Below, in pieces: positions 39,396-47,915 of a stretch of DNA of 64,000 bases (position 1 is the stretch's first letter; each line of letters starts with the position of its first letter). The notes under the pieces are model-generated. The model had not been told where the DNA came from. It made no database searches and saw nothing but the letters and a program-made list of their open reading frames with translations. Source of the stretch: Catenulispora sp. EB89 (GTDB lineage Bacteria; Actinomycetota; Actinomycetes; Streptomycetales; Catenulisporaceae). The translations under genes were made by a program, and so were the position numbers. The stretch covers positions 1 through 64,000 of the forward strand of contig NZ_JBGCCU010000001.1 in the NCBI RefSeq assembly GCF_041261445.1, in the 5' to 3' direction.

Positions 39396-42335
39396 ATGGC
39401 GGACGACGGGGGCGTCGCGCAGGCGAGGCCGCGATCGGGTGCGGTTTCGGTATCGGCTTCGGGGCAGGAGGCCCCGGAGTATCAGACGTATGTCGTGCGC
39501 AAGGGCGACTCGCTGTGGCGGATCGCCGAGGAGCAGTTGGGCGATCCGAACCGCTTCGCGGACATCGCCGAGCTGAACGACGGCCGGCGGATGCCGGACG
39601 GGACGGTGTTCAGCTACGTCGAGTTCCTGCAGTCGGGATGGGTCCTGATCATGCCGCCGGACATGGGGCGGCACCGGCCGCCGGCGGCGGCCGGCGAGCG
39701 CGGGCGGTTGGCGCTGGAGGCGGGGCCCGGTTCCGGCGGTTCCGGTGCTACCGGCGCTACCGGGACCGAGGGCGGTGCCGCCGGTGGCGCGGCGGCGGCC
39801 GACGACCCCCGGCGGCAGTCCACGTTCGCCACGACGCGCAACGACTCCGGCAAGACGGTCGCGGCGACCGGCGGCCTCCTGGCCGCCGGCGTGTTGAGCA
39901 CGCTGGGGGACCGGCGGCTGCGCAAGGTCATGCGGCGCCGCCCCGGCGAGCGGATCTCGATGCGGCAGCCGGGGGAGTGGGAGCTGGAGCTGAGTCGCGT
40001 CGACAACCCGACCGGCCAGGTGCTCATCGACGCCGCTCTCAGGACCCTGAGCGCCCGGCTCACCAAGGCCGACCGGGGGCTGCCGGACATCACCACGACG
40101 GTGCTCAAGTCGCACGGCCTGGAGCTGCACCTGGCGCGCCCGCAGCCGCCGGTCGCGCCGTTCTACGCGGACCCGCAGCGTCCCGGGGTGTGGATCTGCC
40201 CGCTGGGGGCGCAGGTCGGTACGCATCCGGGGCACGCGCCGGCGCCGTACCCGGCCCTCGTCTCGCTGGGCTTCGACGGGGACGACGACACGGTCCTGGT
40301 CGACCTGGAGGCGACCGGCGGGGTCTCGCTGCTGGCCCCTGAGGCGGAGGCGGTGTCGGTGCTGCGGGCGATGGCCGTGGAGCTGGCGACCGGGATGGCG
40401 GCCGAGCAGGTCGAGGTGACGCTCGTCGGGTTCGGGGCGGAGCTGCCGTCGCTGTTCGCGCCGGGGACGCTGAACCACACCGAGGATCTGGTGCGCGCCG
40501 TGGAGGCGCTGGCGCGCTGGTCGGCCGGCGTCGAGGCGGTGCTGGACCGGCGCGGCGTGACCGTGCGCAAGGCGCGCACGCACCCGGACGACGAGCTGGC
40601 CCCGATCACGAAGACGCACGTGCTGCTCTCGGCGGTGGCGCCGGACCTGCGGCTGACGCACCGGCTGCGGCACCTGCTGTCGGGGCGGCAGCGGACCTCG
40701 ATCGCGGTGGTGGCGGTGGCCGACGACCGGGAGCAGCTGCTGTCGCCGTGGACGATCGGCGCGCCGGCGTTCCACACGCCGCGCTCGCAGGCCGGGGTGC
40801 CCGGGCTCGCGCTGCGGGTGCAGGCGCTGCGGGAGGAGCGGTACGCCGCGGTCGTGCGCGAGCTGTCGGCGGCGGATTCGGATCAGGAGAAGCCGGCGCC
40901 GCGCGGCGACGGGGCTTTCAACCTGCCGTCGGTCCCGGCGGTCGAGGCGGAGAGCCCGGGGAGTCCGGGGACGAAGACGCCGTTGCCGAAGCGGAAGCCC
41001 GCACATCCGCGGCGGCATGTCGCGGGGCGGGGGGCCGGTGCGAGTGCCGGTGCCGGTGGTTCGGGCGGCTCAGGCGGCGACGCCGGCGGTCGGGGGAGAG
41101 CCGGGTCGTCGCACTCCGAGACGCATCCGGCGGAGCGCGTCGAGCTGATCGCGACACCGGATCCGGTACAGCCCAACCGTTTCCGCGTGCCTGTCGACGA
41201 CCTGTTCCGAGTGGACGCGCTGCTGCCGACCGCGCTGCCGACGACCACCGCGCCGTTGCCGGGGCCGGGGACGGCGAAGCAGGTCCGGCTGGCACTGAAG
41301 CCGGCGAACCTGCCGCAGTTCGATCCGGCCGCCGACGGGGAGGAGGAGCCCCCGCCGCCCCGCGCGGAGGATCGGTTGGTGGGGATCGAGGCGGACCTGC
41401 CGGGCCAGCACGGACGCGCCGCGTTGGCTGCGCCGGGTGCTCAGAGCCCTCACCCCCCGACAGGTACGCGACCGAATCGGCCGGCGCTGCCGTCCTCATC
41501 GCTGGCGCTGCCCGAGCCCGCTCGCATGGCGGCGCCTCGGAAGCCGGGGCAGTGGCAGGGTGCGTATTGGAGTCAGCGCAGGGCGGCTGCGGCGGGGATG
41601 CCGAACCGCGCCGAGACGCCGGACGAGTCCGTCGTGCTCGGTCCGTCCTACGCGATCGACATCCTGGGCCCGATCGTGCTGGCCGGTGCGACCGACGACG
41701 CGCCGGAGCTCGCCGAGATCGCGGCGTACGTGATCCTGCACCCGGGATGCTCGATGGACCAGCTGGCCGCGGACCTGTGGCCGGCCCGCGCCGGCGCGCT
41801 GAGCATCGTCGACGCGCAGGTGATCCAGCTGCGCGAAGTCCTCGGCACGGACGCCAACGGCGAGCAGCTGCTCCGGATCGCGCCGGAGAGCGTGACGCTG
41901 GCCCCCTCACTGTCCTGCGACTGGCTGGAGTTCGTGCACCGCACCCAGAACGGCGAACTGGTCGGCGCGCTCAGCCTGCTCCGAGGCCGGCCCTTCGAAG
42001 ACGGCCCGCTCCGCCGCTACGGCTGGGCCGAAACGCTGCGCCACGAAATGGCGGCGCTGGCGATAGACACGGCGCACTACGTCGCCGAGGCATGCCTGCA
42101 CGAACAGAGCCCCCGCAGCGCCCGCAAGGCGGCCCTGCGTGGTCTGGCGGCCGCCCCGGAATCAGAACTCTTGTACCGCGACCTCCTGTCCGCCCTGGCC
42201 GCCCTCGGCGACCTCCCCGCGGCCCGCCGCCACGCCGACGCACTCCTGGGCTACGCCGAGCGCGAAGGGCTGCCGCTGCAACCGGAGACGGCCGCGATGC
42301 TGCGGGACGTAGCGCAGGCAGCCGCGCGAAGCTGA
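39396..42335 (+). CDS. LysM and BTAD domain protein of the Tad module
   Basis: This protein is 979 residues. A LysM domain is at the N-terminus (about 30-88, YVVRKGDSLWRIAEEQLGDPNRF). One possible membrane helix is near 152-170, then a mixed domain (about 190-490) and a long Pro/Gly/Ala-rich linker. The end is a winged-helix plus bacterial transcriptional activator domain (about 745-975, SYAIDILGPIVLAG, LAADLWP, CDWLEFVHR, PESELLYRDLLSALAALGD). Related proteins accompany actinobacterial Tad loci and usually carry N-terminal membrane helices before LysM; they are missing here. A wall sensor linked to a SARP-like regulator is one reading. Confidence 0.85.
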   Translation: MADDGGVAQARPRSGAVSVSASGQEAPEYQTYVVRKGDSLWRIAEEQLGDPNRFADIAELNDGRRMPDGTVFSYVEFLQSGWVLIMPPDMGRHRPPAAAGERGRLALEAGPGSGGSGATGATGTEGGAAGGAAAADDPRRQSTFATTRNDSGKTVAATGGLLAAGVLSTLGDRRLRKVMRRRPGERISMRQPGEWELELSRVDNPTGQVLIDAALRTLSARLTKADRGLPDITTTVLKSHGLELHLARPQPPVAPFYADPQRPGVWICPLGAQVGTHPGHAPAPYPALVSLGFDGDDDTVLVDLEATGGVSLLAPEAEAVSVLRAMAVELATGMAAEQVEVTLVGFGAELPSLFAPGTLNHTEDLVRAVEALARWSAGVEAVLDRRGVTVRKARTHPDDELAPITKTHVLLSAVAPDLRLTHRLRHLLSGRQRTSIAVVAVADDREQLLSPWTIGAPAFHTPRSQAGVPGLALRVQALREERYAAVVRELSAADSDQEKPAPRGDGAFNLPSVPAVEAESPGSPGTKTPLPKRKPAHPRRHVAGRGAGASAGAGGSGGSGGDAGGRGRAGSSHSETHPAERVELIATPDPVQPNRFRVPVDDLFRVDALLPTALPTTTAPLPGPGTAKQVRLALKPANLPQFDPAADGEEEPPPPRAEDRLVGIEADLPGQHGRAALAAPGAQSPHPPTGTRPNRPALPSSSLALPEPARMAAPRKPGQWQGAYWSQRRAAAAGMPNRAETPDESVVLGPSYAIDILGPIVLAGATDDAPELAEIAAYVILHPGCSMDQLAADLWPARAGALSIVDAQVIQLREVLGTDANGEQLLRIAPESVTLAPSLSCDWLEFVHRTQNGELVGALSLLRGRPFEDGPLRRYGWAETLRHEMAALAIDTAHYVAEACLHEQSPRSARKAALRGLAAAPESELLYRDLLSALAALGDLPAARRHADALLGYAEREGLPLQPETAAMLRDVAQAAARS

Positions 42336-42397
42336 CCAACACCCGACGGCCGCCGACAGCGACACCGACACCGACAGCGACCAGGTCCAGCGCTGTC

Positions 42398-42730
42398 TCA
42401 GCCGTGGAAGTCGACGCGGTCGATCAGCCCGTCGCGCACCCGGTACGCGACCAGCACGCGGACCGGATCGTCGGCCAGACCATGGGCGACTTCGTGGTCG
42501 ACCACCCAGTCGCCTTCGCTGAGCCGCGCCAGGATCTCCGCCCGGCAGCGGCCTTCGACGAACTGTCCGGCGTACTTGTCGCGCAGCGCCTGGCGTCCCT
42601 CCAGCCGGCTGCCGTCGCTCCGGTTGACGACGACGTCCTCGGCATAGGTGGCGACGAAGGCGTCGATGTCGTGGCTGTTGTATGCGGCAAGCTGCTGCTC
42701 GACGACTTCGCGGGGATCGATCATGTACAT
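42398..42730 (-). CDS. SnoaL-like / NTF2-fold small protein
   Basis: This protein is about 110 residues; starts at 42736, 42730 or 42724 are all ATG and 42730 has the better spacing from a GGA. The sequence VVEQQLAAYNSHDIDAFVATYAEDVVV...GRQALRDKY is the NTF2/SnoaL cone-barrel signature. Members include ketosteroid-isomerase-like and polyketide cyclase enzymes. It lies 20 nt after the cyclase-family gene on the same strand and so is probably in its operon, under regulon operator 4. Confidence 0.8.
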   Translation of the reverse strand: MYMIDPREVVEQQLAAYNSHDIDAFVATYAEDVVVNRSDGSRLEGRQALRDKYAGQFVEGRCRAEILARLSEGDWVVDHEVAHGLADDPVRVLVAYRVRDGLIDRVDFHG

Positions 42731-42750
42731 GATCATTCCACGCCGCGCCG

Positions 42751-43686
42751 CTACTTCACCGCCACCGGGATCACCGGTGCCCCGACCGCGCGCGTGAAGG
42801 GCTCCGGGGAAGCGGTCAGGAAGAACTCGTACACGCCGTCCTGCGCGCAGTCCTCCGCCAGCGGCTCCAGATCCCAGTTCTGCCCCTGCAACATCCCCAT
42901 CTCGACCAGGTGCAGCAGGTGCACCGGGAGCTGCGCGTCCTCGCGCTCCGGCGGGTACACCTCGAAGGCCACGTTGTCCGTCGCCACCGCCGCCACGTCG
43001 TGCGCGTGGAACCATGGCACCGTCTGCATCGACGGCCCCGACGTCGGGTAGCTGTACGCCAGCTTGTCCCCCGCCTTCAGCGCCGTCATCGCGCCGGTGC
43101 GCAGCAGCACGATGTCGCCCGGGCGGATCCGCACCTTCCCGAACTCCGCCGCCGCGTCCAGGTCCTCCGGTGTCAGGGCGTGTCCGTGGGCTGCGTCGCC
43201 CAGGCGGGGGACGCCCAGGGCGCGCGCCACGTCCAGCAGCACGCCGCGTCCGACGATCGGCCCGACCTTGTCGATGCCGCAGTGCGCCGCGCCCGCCGCG
43301 GTGATCTCCGAGGCGTCGAAGCCGTTGTAGAGCCGTCCCTCGTACGACACGTGCGCCAGGGCGTCCCAGTGCGTGCACGCCTGGAGTCCCATCTCCACGC
43401 GGTCGTCCGACGTGCGGAACGCGTGCTGCTCCCCCATCACCGGCGCGTTCACCATGATCATGGTGCGCTTCGGGTTGTCGCGCCCCTCGATCATGCCGAT
43501 CTGCGGGCCGTCCTCGTCCAGGGGCACCGCGAGGCTGAAGCGGCGGCCGGCGCGGATCAGCGACGCCGCCGCCACCACTCGCTCGGGCGTGATCAGGTTC
43601 AGGGTCCCGCGTTCGTCGTCCGGGCCCCAGCGGCCCCAGTTCGTGACGCGGCGTGCGAGGTCGGTGAACTGCTCGGGCAGCGGCAT
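42751..43686 (-). CDS. Cyclase-family (kynurenine-formamidase-like) metal hydrolase
   Basis: This protein is 311 residues from the ATG of MPLPEQFTDL. The cyclase motif H-x-G-T-H-x-D-x-x-x-H appears as QACTHWDALAH (residues 102-112), with Gln at the first His. NWGRWGPDDERGTLNLITPE at the start and LLRTGAMTALKAGDK, GMLQGQNWDLE later are typical of the larger, actinobacterial cyclase family. It likely hydrolyses an amide, lactone or ring intermediate. Two exact GTGCTCCCAG units upstream put a duplicated GGGAG site before the start, and regulon operator 4 follows. Confidence 0.88.
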   Translation of the reverse strand: MPLPEQFTDLARRVTNWGRWGPDDERGTLNLITPERVVAAASLIRAGRRFSLAVPLDEDGPQIGMIEGRDNPKRTMIMVNAPVMGEQHAFRTSDDRVEMGLQACTHWDALAHVSYEGRLYNGFDASEITAAGAAHCGIDKVGPIVGRGVLLDVARALGVPRLGDAAHGHALTPEDLDAAAEFGKVRIRPGDIVLLRTGAMTALKAGDKLAYSYPTSGPSMQTVPWFHAHDVAAVATDNVAFEVYPPEREDAQLPVHLLHLVEMGMLQGQNWDLEPLAEDCAQDGVYEFFLTASPEPFTRAVGAPVIPVAVK

Positions 43687-43690
43687 CGCG

Positions 43691-43710
43691 GTGCTCCCAG
43701 GTGCTCCCAG
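43691..43710 (-). repeat. Exact 10-bp tandem repeat carrying the ribosome binding site
   Basis: GTGCTCCCAG is repeated twice without change (43691-43700, 43701-43710). On the minus strand each gives GGGAG ahead of the cyclase start codon at 43686. Confidence 0.8.
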
Positions 43711-43716
43711 TGATAT

Positions 43717-43731
43717 CTGACACAGCGTCAG
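43717..43731. promoter_or_regulatory. Regulon operator 4 (CTGAC-ACAGC-GTCAG)
   Basis: Five-base perfect arms lie 31 nt upstream of the cyclase-family start, in the divergent region with the SDR gene. Confidence 0.7.
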
Positions 43732-43760
43732 TTGATGCTGTCCACTGTCGCGAACCTTAG

Positions 43761-43791
43761 CTAACATGCCGTCAGATTCGTACCGTCAGAT
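43761..43791. promoter_or_regulatory. Regulon operator 5 (degenerate, with direct repeat)
   Basis: CTAAC-ATGCC-GTCAG (43761-43775) has one mismatch. The half-site CCGTCAGAT is then repeated 14 bp later (43769 and 43783), just before the SDR ribosome binding site. Confidence 0.55.
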
Positions 43792-43811
43792 CTCTTCGAG
43801 GAGCGAGCAAG

Positions 43812-44756
43812 GTGGCCGACTTCCTGGCAGGCAAGGTCATCGTGGTGACCGGCGCGGGCCGCGGCATCGGGCGCGCCGTGGCCCTCGGCTGCGCCGCCGA
43901 GGGCGCCTCGGTGGTGGTCAACGACTACGGCGTCTCCGTCGACGGCAGCGAGCCGTCCAGCGAGGTCGCCGAGGCGGTGGCGCGCGAGATCCGGGACGCC
44001 GGCGGGCAGGCGGTCCCCTGCGCCGACTCCGTCACCACGATGGCCGGCGGGCACCGCATCGTGCAGACCGCGCTGGACACCTACGGCCGGCTCGACGGCG
44101 TGGTGTGCGTGGCCGGGATCCTGCGCGAGCGGATGCTGTTCAACATGGCCGAGGAGGAGTGGGACCCGGTCATCGAGACCCACCTGAAGGGGACGTTCAC
44201 CGTCTTCCGCGCCGCCAGCGCCGTGATGCGCAAGGCCGGCGGCGGCGCGCTGGTCGGCTTCACCTCGGGCAACCACGCCGGCAGCGTCTCGCAGGCCAAC
44301 TACAGCGCGGCCAAGGGCGGCATCGTCAGCCTGGTCCGCAGCGCGGCTCTGGGCCTGGGCAGGTACGGCATCACCGCGAACGCCGTGGCTCCGGTCGCGC
44401 GCACCCGGATGAGCGCCAACGTCCCGTTCGACATGGCCGAGATGGGCGAGCCGGAGGACGTCGCCCCGCTGGTCGCCTACCTGCTGTCGGAGGCCGCGCG
44501 CGACGTCACCGGCCAGATCTACACGGTCGCGGGCCGCCGGATCGCGGTCTGGAACCAACCGCAGGAGATCCGCTCGATGTACGGCGAGGAGCCCTGGACC
44601 GCCGAGTCGATCGCGAAACGGCTGCCGGAGGCGGTCGGCGTCGAGACGATGCCGATGATCGCCAAGATGGCCGCCTACGCGAAGGCGACCGAGGAACGCA
44701 AAGCCACCGAGGAAAGCAAGGCATCCGAGCCGGGACAGGAAGGCGCAACCTCATGA
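43812..44756 (+). CDS. Short-chain dehydrogenase, multifunctional-enzyme-type
   Basis: This protein is 314 residues from GTG with GAGGAG upstream. The nucleotide loop is TGAGRGIG (13-20), and the catalytic set is Ser152, Tyr164 and Lys168 in TSGNHAGSVSQANYSAAKGG. NDYGVSVDG and the AxxVAxEIRDAGGxAV segment are typical of the 3-hydroxyacyl-CoA dehydrogenase domain of peroxisomal-type MFE-2 proteins. It probably oxidises a 3-hydroxyacyl-CoA. A Lys/Glu-rich tail ends in a stop overlapping the next start (ATGA). Confidence 0.9.
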   Translation: MADFLAGKVIVVTGAGRGIGRAVALGCAAEGASVVVNDYGVSVDGSEPSSEVAEAVAREIRDAGGQAVPCADSVTTMAGGHRIVQTALDTYGRLDGVVCVAGILRERMLFNMAEEEWDPVIETHLKGTFTVFRAASAVMRKAGGGALVGFTSGNHAGSVSQANYSAAKGGIVSLVRSAALGLGRYGITANAVAPVARTRMSANVPFDMAEMGEPEDVAPLVAYLLSEAARDVTGQIYTVAGRRIAVWNQPQEIRSMYGEEPWTAESIAKRLPEAVGVETMPMIAKMAAYAKATEERKATEESKASEPGQEGATS

Positions 44757-45832
44757 GAGCCGCGGTCTTCGAAGGCGGCAAGCTGGAAGTCGTCGACGGT
44801 ATAGAGGTACGCGGCCCGCGCACCGACGAGATCGTCGTCCGCGTCGGCGCCGCCGGCCTGTGCCACTCCGACCTCAGCGTCGTCAACGGCACCATCCCGT
44901 TCCCCGGCCCGGCCGTCCTCGGCCACGAGGGGGCCGGCGTGGTCGAGGAGGTCGGCGCGGCGGTGACGCGGGTGAAAACCGGCGACCACGTCTGCCTCAC
45001 CACGATCAACCACTGCGGCGTCTGCCCGGCCTGCAGCAACGGCCACCCGACGATGTGCCGCGCGACGTTCGGCAAGATCAGCAAGCCGTTCACGCGCGAA
45101 GCGGCCGACGGCTCGGCCGAGAAGCTGTTCTCCTTCGCCAACACCTCGGTGTTCACCGAACGGGTCGTGGTGAAGGAGGTCCAGGCCGTCCCGATCCCCG
45201 AGGACGTGCCGATGGCCTCGGCGGCGCTGGTCGGCTGCGGCGTCCTGACCGGCGTCGGCGCGGTCCTGAACCGGGCGAAAGTGGGCATCGGCGAGACGGT
45301 CGTGGTGATCGGGGTCGGCGGCATCGGCCTCAACGCGATCCAGGGCGCGCGCATCGCCCGCGCCGGCCGGATCGTCGCGATCGACACCAACCCGCGCAAG
45401 GAGGAGGCGGCGCGGCGGTTCGGCGCGACCGACTTCGTGGACCCGAGCGGCCAGGACGTGGTCCAACTGGTCAAGGACCTGCTCCCGCGCGGCGCGGACT
45501 ACGTCTTCGAGTGCGTCGGGCATCCGGCGCTGATCCGCGCCGCGACCGACATGCTGGCCTGGTCCGGAGCCGCGGTGCTGCTCGGCGTGCCGCGCAGCGA
45601 CGCCGAGGGGACGTTCCTCGTGTCCGGGATGTACATGGACAAAACGATTATGGGCTGCCGATACGGAACCTCCCACCCCCAGTTCGACGTCGAAAGGTAT
45701 GTCGACCTCTATCGGAAGGGTGAGCTACTCCTGGACGAACTGGTCACAAAGACCTACCCTCTGGAGCACATCCACGAGGCGATCCACGACCTGGAGAACG
45801 GCTCATTGGCAAGAGGTGTCCTCTTGCTCTGA
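44753..45832 (+). CDS. Zinc-dependent alcohol dehydrogenase (class III-like)
   Basis: This protein is 359 residues, coupled to the SDR by ATGA. The catalytic zinc site is GLCHSDLS (Cys37) with LGHEGAG (His58, Glu59). A structural zinc lobe has Cys88, 91, 94 and 102. The Rossmann loop is VVVIGVGGIGLNAIQGA. It oxidises an alcohol to an aldehyde or ketone with NAD or a related cofactor. In this operon it may act on a side-chain or ring alcohol before CoA activation. Confidence 0.92.
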   Translation: MRAAVFEGGKLEVVDGIEVRGPRTDEIVVRVGAAGLCHSDLSVVNGTIPFPGPAVLGHEGAGVVEEVGAAVTRVKTGDHVCLTTINHCGVCPACSNGHPTMCRATFGKISKPFTREAADGSAEKLFSFANTSVFTERVVVKEVQAVPIPEDVPMASAALVGCGVLTGVGAVLNRAKVGIGETVVVIGVGGIGLNAIQGARIARAGRIVAIDTNPRKEEAARRFGATDFVDPSGQDVVQLVKDLLPRGADYVFECVGHPALIRAATDMLAWSGAAVLLGVPRSDAEGTFLVSGMYMDKTIMGCRYGTSHPQFDVERYVDLYRKGELLLDELVTKTYPLEHIHEAIHDLENGSLARGVLLL

Positions 45833-45856
45833 GACCTACGAGGGGAAGCTAAGGCC

Positions 45857-47911
45857 GTGACGGAGAGCCCGAGCGGGCAGGGCGCACCGGAGCACGACAG
45901 CGAAGCCGCACTGCTCACGGAACCCTCCACGCCCTCGCATCCTTCCGTCCCGGGACAACCGACGCGCGACGACGTCGAGACCGACAGCGTCGAAGCGGCG
46001 GTTACTGGGGACGTCGCGGTCGACACGGACACCGACGACGATCCGGATACCGCCGCCGGCCACGCCGACGACACCGAAGAAGCCGACGAAACTTCCACGC
46101 CGCACGGCTTCCCGATCGACTCGACCCATCCCCTGGCCCGGGCCGCGAACCGGGTCGTCGAGGAACTCCTCAATCCCAGCACCGGCCTGCTGCTCTCGCT
46201 CTGTTACATCGTCGTCGCCGGCTTCCTCACCTGGAAGCTGCTGTTCCACCCGGTGGCCAGCGTCCTGGCCGGCAACCCCTACGACCAGTTCTACTTCGAG
46301 TGGCAGCTGACCGCGGTCGAGCACGCGCTGACCCACTTCCAGAACCCGCTGTTCACGCACACGATGAACGCCCCCGACGGCATGAACCTCGCGGGCAACC
46401 CCCAGATCATCGGTCCGGCGGCGGTCCTGACCCCGGTCACCTACCTGTTCGGCGCGCCGGTCTCGTTCGCCCTGCTGACCACCTTCAACCTCGCGGCGAC
46501 CGCGATCACCTGGCGCTGGTTCCTGCGCCGGCACGTGGTCCGCACCGAGCCCGCGGCCTTCGTCGGCGGCCTGTTCATGGGCTTCTCGCCGTCGATGATG
46601 TCGCACTCGCTGGCGCACCCGAACCTGGCCGGGCAGTGGCTGGTGCCGTTGATCCTGGCCGGGGTGCTGCGGCTGCGCGAGCCGGAGCACCGGGTGCGCA
46701 ACGGAATCGTTCTCGGCGTGCTGATCGCGGCGCAGGTGTTCGTCGGCGAGGAGCTGCTGTTCCTGACCGCGATGGGCGTCGTGCTGTTCTTCGTGGCCTA
46801 CATCGCGCAGCGGCCGCGGCAGTCCTGGGCCGAGGCCGCGACCTTCCTGCGCGGCGCCGGAGTGGCGATCCTCACGGCCGGAGCGCTGCTGGCCTACCCG
46901 CTGTCGTTCCAGTTCTTCGGGCCGATGTCGTTCAAGGGCATCCCGTTCGACATCGCCTACTACTCGGCGGATCTGAAGTCCTACGCGGTGTATCCGAACC
47001 TGGAGCTGTGGGGCGACCCGGCCAAGCTGGACCCGCTGGCGCCGGGCAACACCGAGCAGGCCGCGCTGGTCGGCTGGGCGCTGCTGCTGGTGGTGGCGCT
47101 GCTGACGGTGTGGCTGATCCGGAACGCGGCCGTGCGGGCGCTCCTGATCGCCGCGCTGGTCCTGGTGGTGCTGTCCATCGGCCCGACGCCGGTGTTCGAC
47201 CACAGCTCCATCTCCTGGTGGTGGTGGCCGCTGCCGTCGGACGGGGTGTGGGCGCACATCCAGAACCTGCCGCTGTTCTCCTCCAGCCTGCCGATCCGCA
47301 GCGCGCTGGCGGTGAGCTGGATCATCGGCATCCTGCTGGCCCTCGGCCTGGACAAGGCGGTGCTGCACCCGCGGCAGGTGCTGCGCGGCGTGGTGTTCGG
47401 CAGCGTCGCGGCCGCGCTGATCCCGCTGATCCCGCGGGTGTTCGACACGTCGCCGCGCACGCCGATCCCGGAGTACTTCACCTCGGACGCCTGGAAGGAA
47501 TGCGTCTCGCCGGGGCACGACACGATCGTCGGCGTCCCGCTGTCCGACGGCGGCGACCGCACCAACCAGACCTGGTCGACGGCCGCGGACACCGGCTTCG
47601 CCATCCCGCAGGGCCCGGTGATGGCGCCGACGTCCCCCACCGACAAGCAGGTCGCCTGGGGCAAGAACAATGTGCTGTGGACCGCGCAGTGGCTGTCGTA
47701 CATCTTCAAGAACGGCGGCGGCGCCACCCCGACCATCACCCCGTCGATCAAGAACCGGGTGAAGCTGGACCTGGCCACGTGGCAGGCGAACTGCGTCGTC
47801 ATGGCCGATGGCACGCAGAACCTGGCCGCCGTCAAGAACTTCCTGGACCAGGCGATCGCCCCCGGCACGATGGAGGGCGGCGTGGTCGTGTGGAAGGAGC
47901 CCGCCGGCTGA
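45857..47911 (+). CDS. Polytopic membrane protein, possible GT-C glycosyltransferase fold
   Basis: This protein is 684 residues from GTG with AGGGGAAG upstream. A long acidic, disordered N-terminus (about 1-100) precedes about ten to twelve membrane helices. The first loop NPYDQFYFEWQLTAVEHAL holds acidic residues where GT-C enzymes have their catalytic Asp, and MNAPDGMNLAGNP follows. The C-terminus (about 545-684) is extracytoplasmic. It could transfer lipid-linked sugars, but no family is certain. It follows the ADH gene by 24 nt, yet its function looks unrelated. Confidence 0.6.
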   Translation: MTESPSGQGAPEHDSEAALLTEPSTPSHPSVPGQPTRDDVETDSVEAAVTGDVAVDTDTDDDPDTAAGHADDTEEADETSTPHGFPIDSTHPLARAANRVVEELLNPSTGLLLSLCYIVVAGFLTWKLLFHPVASVLAGNPYDQFYFEWQLTAVEHALTHFQNPLFTHTMNAPDGMNLAGNPQIIGPAAVLTPVTYLFGAPVSFALLTTFNLAATAITWRWFLRRHVVRTEPAAFVGGLFMGFSPSMMSHSLAHPNLAGQWLVPLILAGVLRLREPEHRVRNGIVLGVLIAAQVFVGEELLFLTAMGVVLFFVAYIAQRPRQSWAEAATFLRGAGVAILTAGALLAYPLSFQFFGPMSFKGIPFDIAYYSADLKSYAVYPNLELWGDPAKLDPLAPGNTEQAALVGWALLLVVALLTVWLIRNAAVRALLIAALVLVVLSIGPTPVFDHSSISWWWWPLPSDGVWAHIQNLPLFSSSLPIRSALAVSWIIGILLALGLDKAVLHPRQVLRGVVFGSVAAALIPLIPRVFDTSPRTPIPEYFTSDAWKECVSPGHDTIVGVPLSDGGDRTNQTWSTAADTGFAIPQGPVMAPTSPTDKQVAWGKNNVLWTAQWLSYIFKNGGGATPTITPSIKNRVKLDLATWQANCVVMADGTQNLAAVKNFLDQAIAPGTMEGGVVVWKEPAG

Positions 47912-47915
47912 GGCG

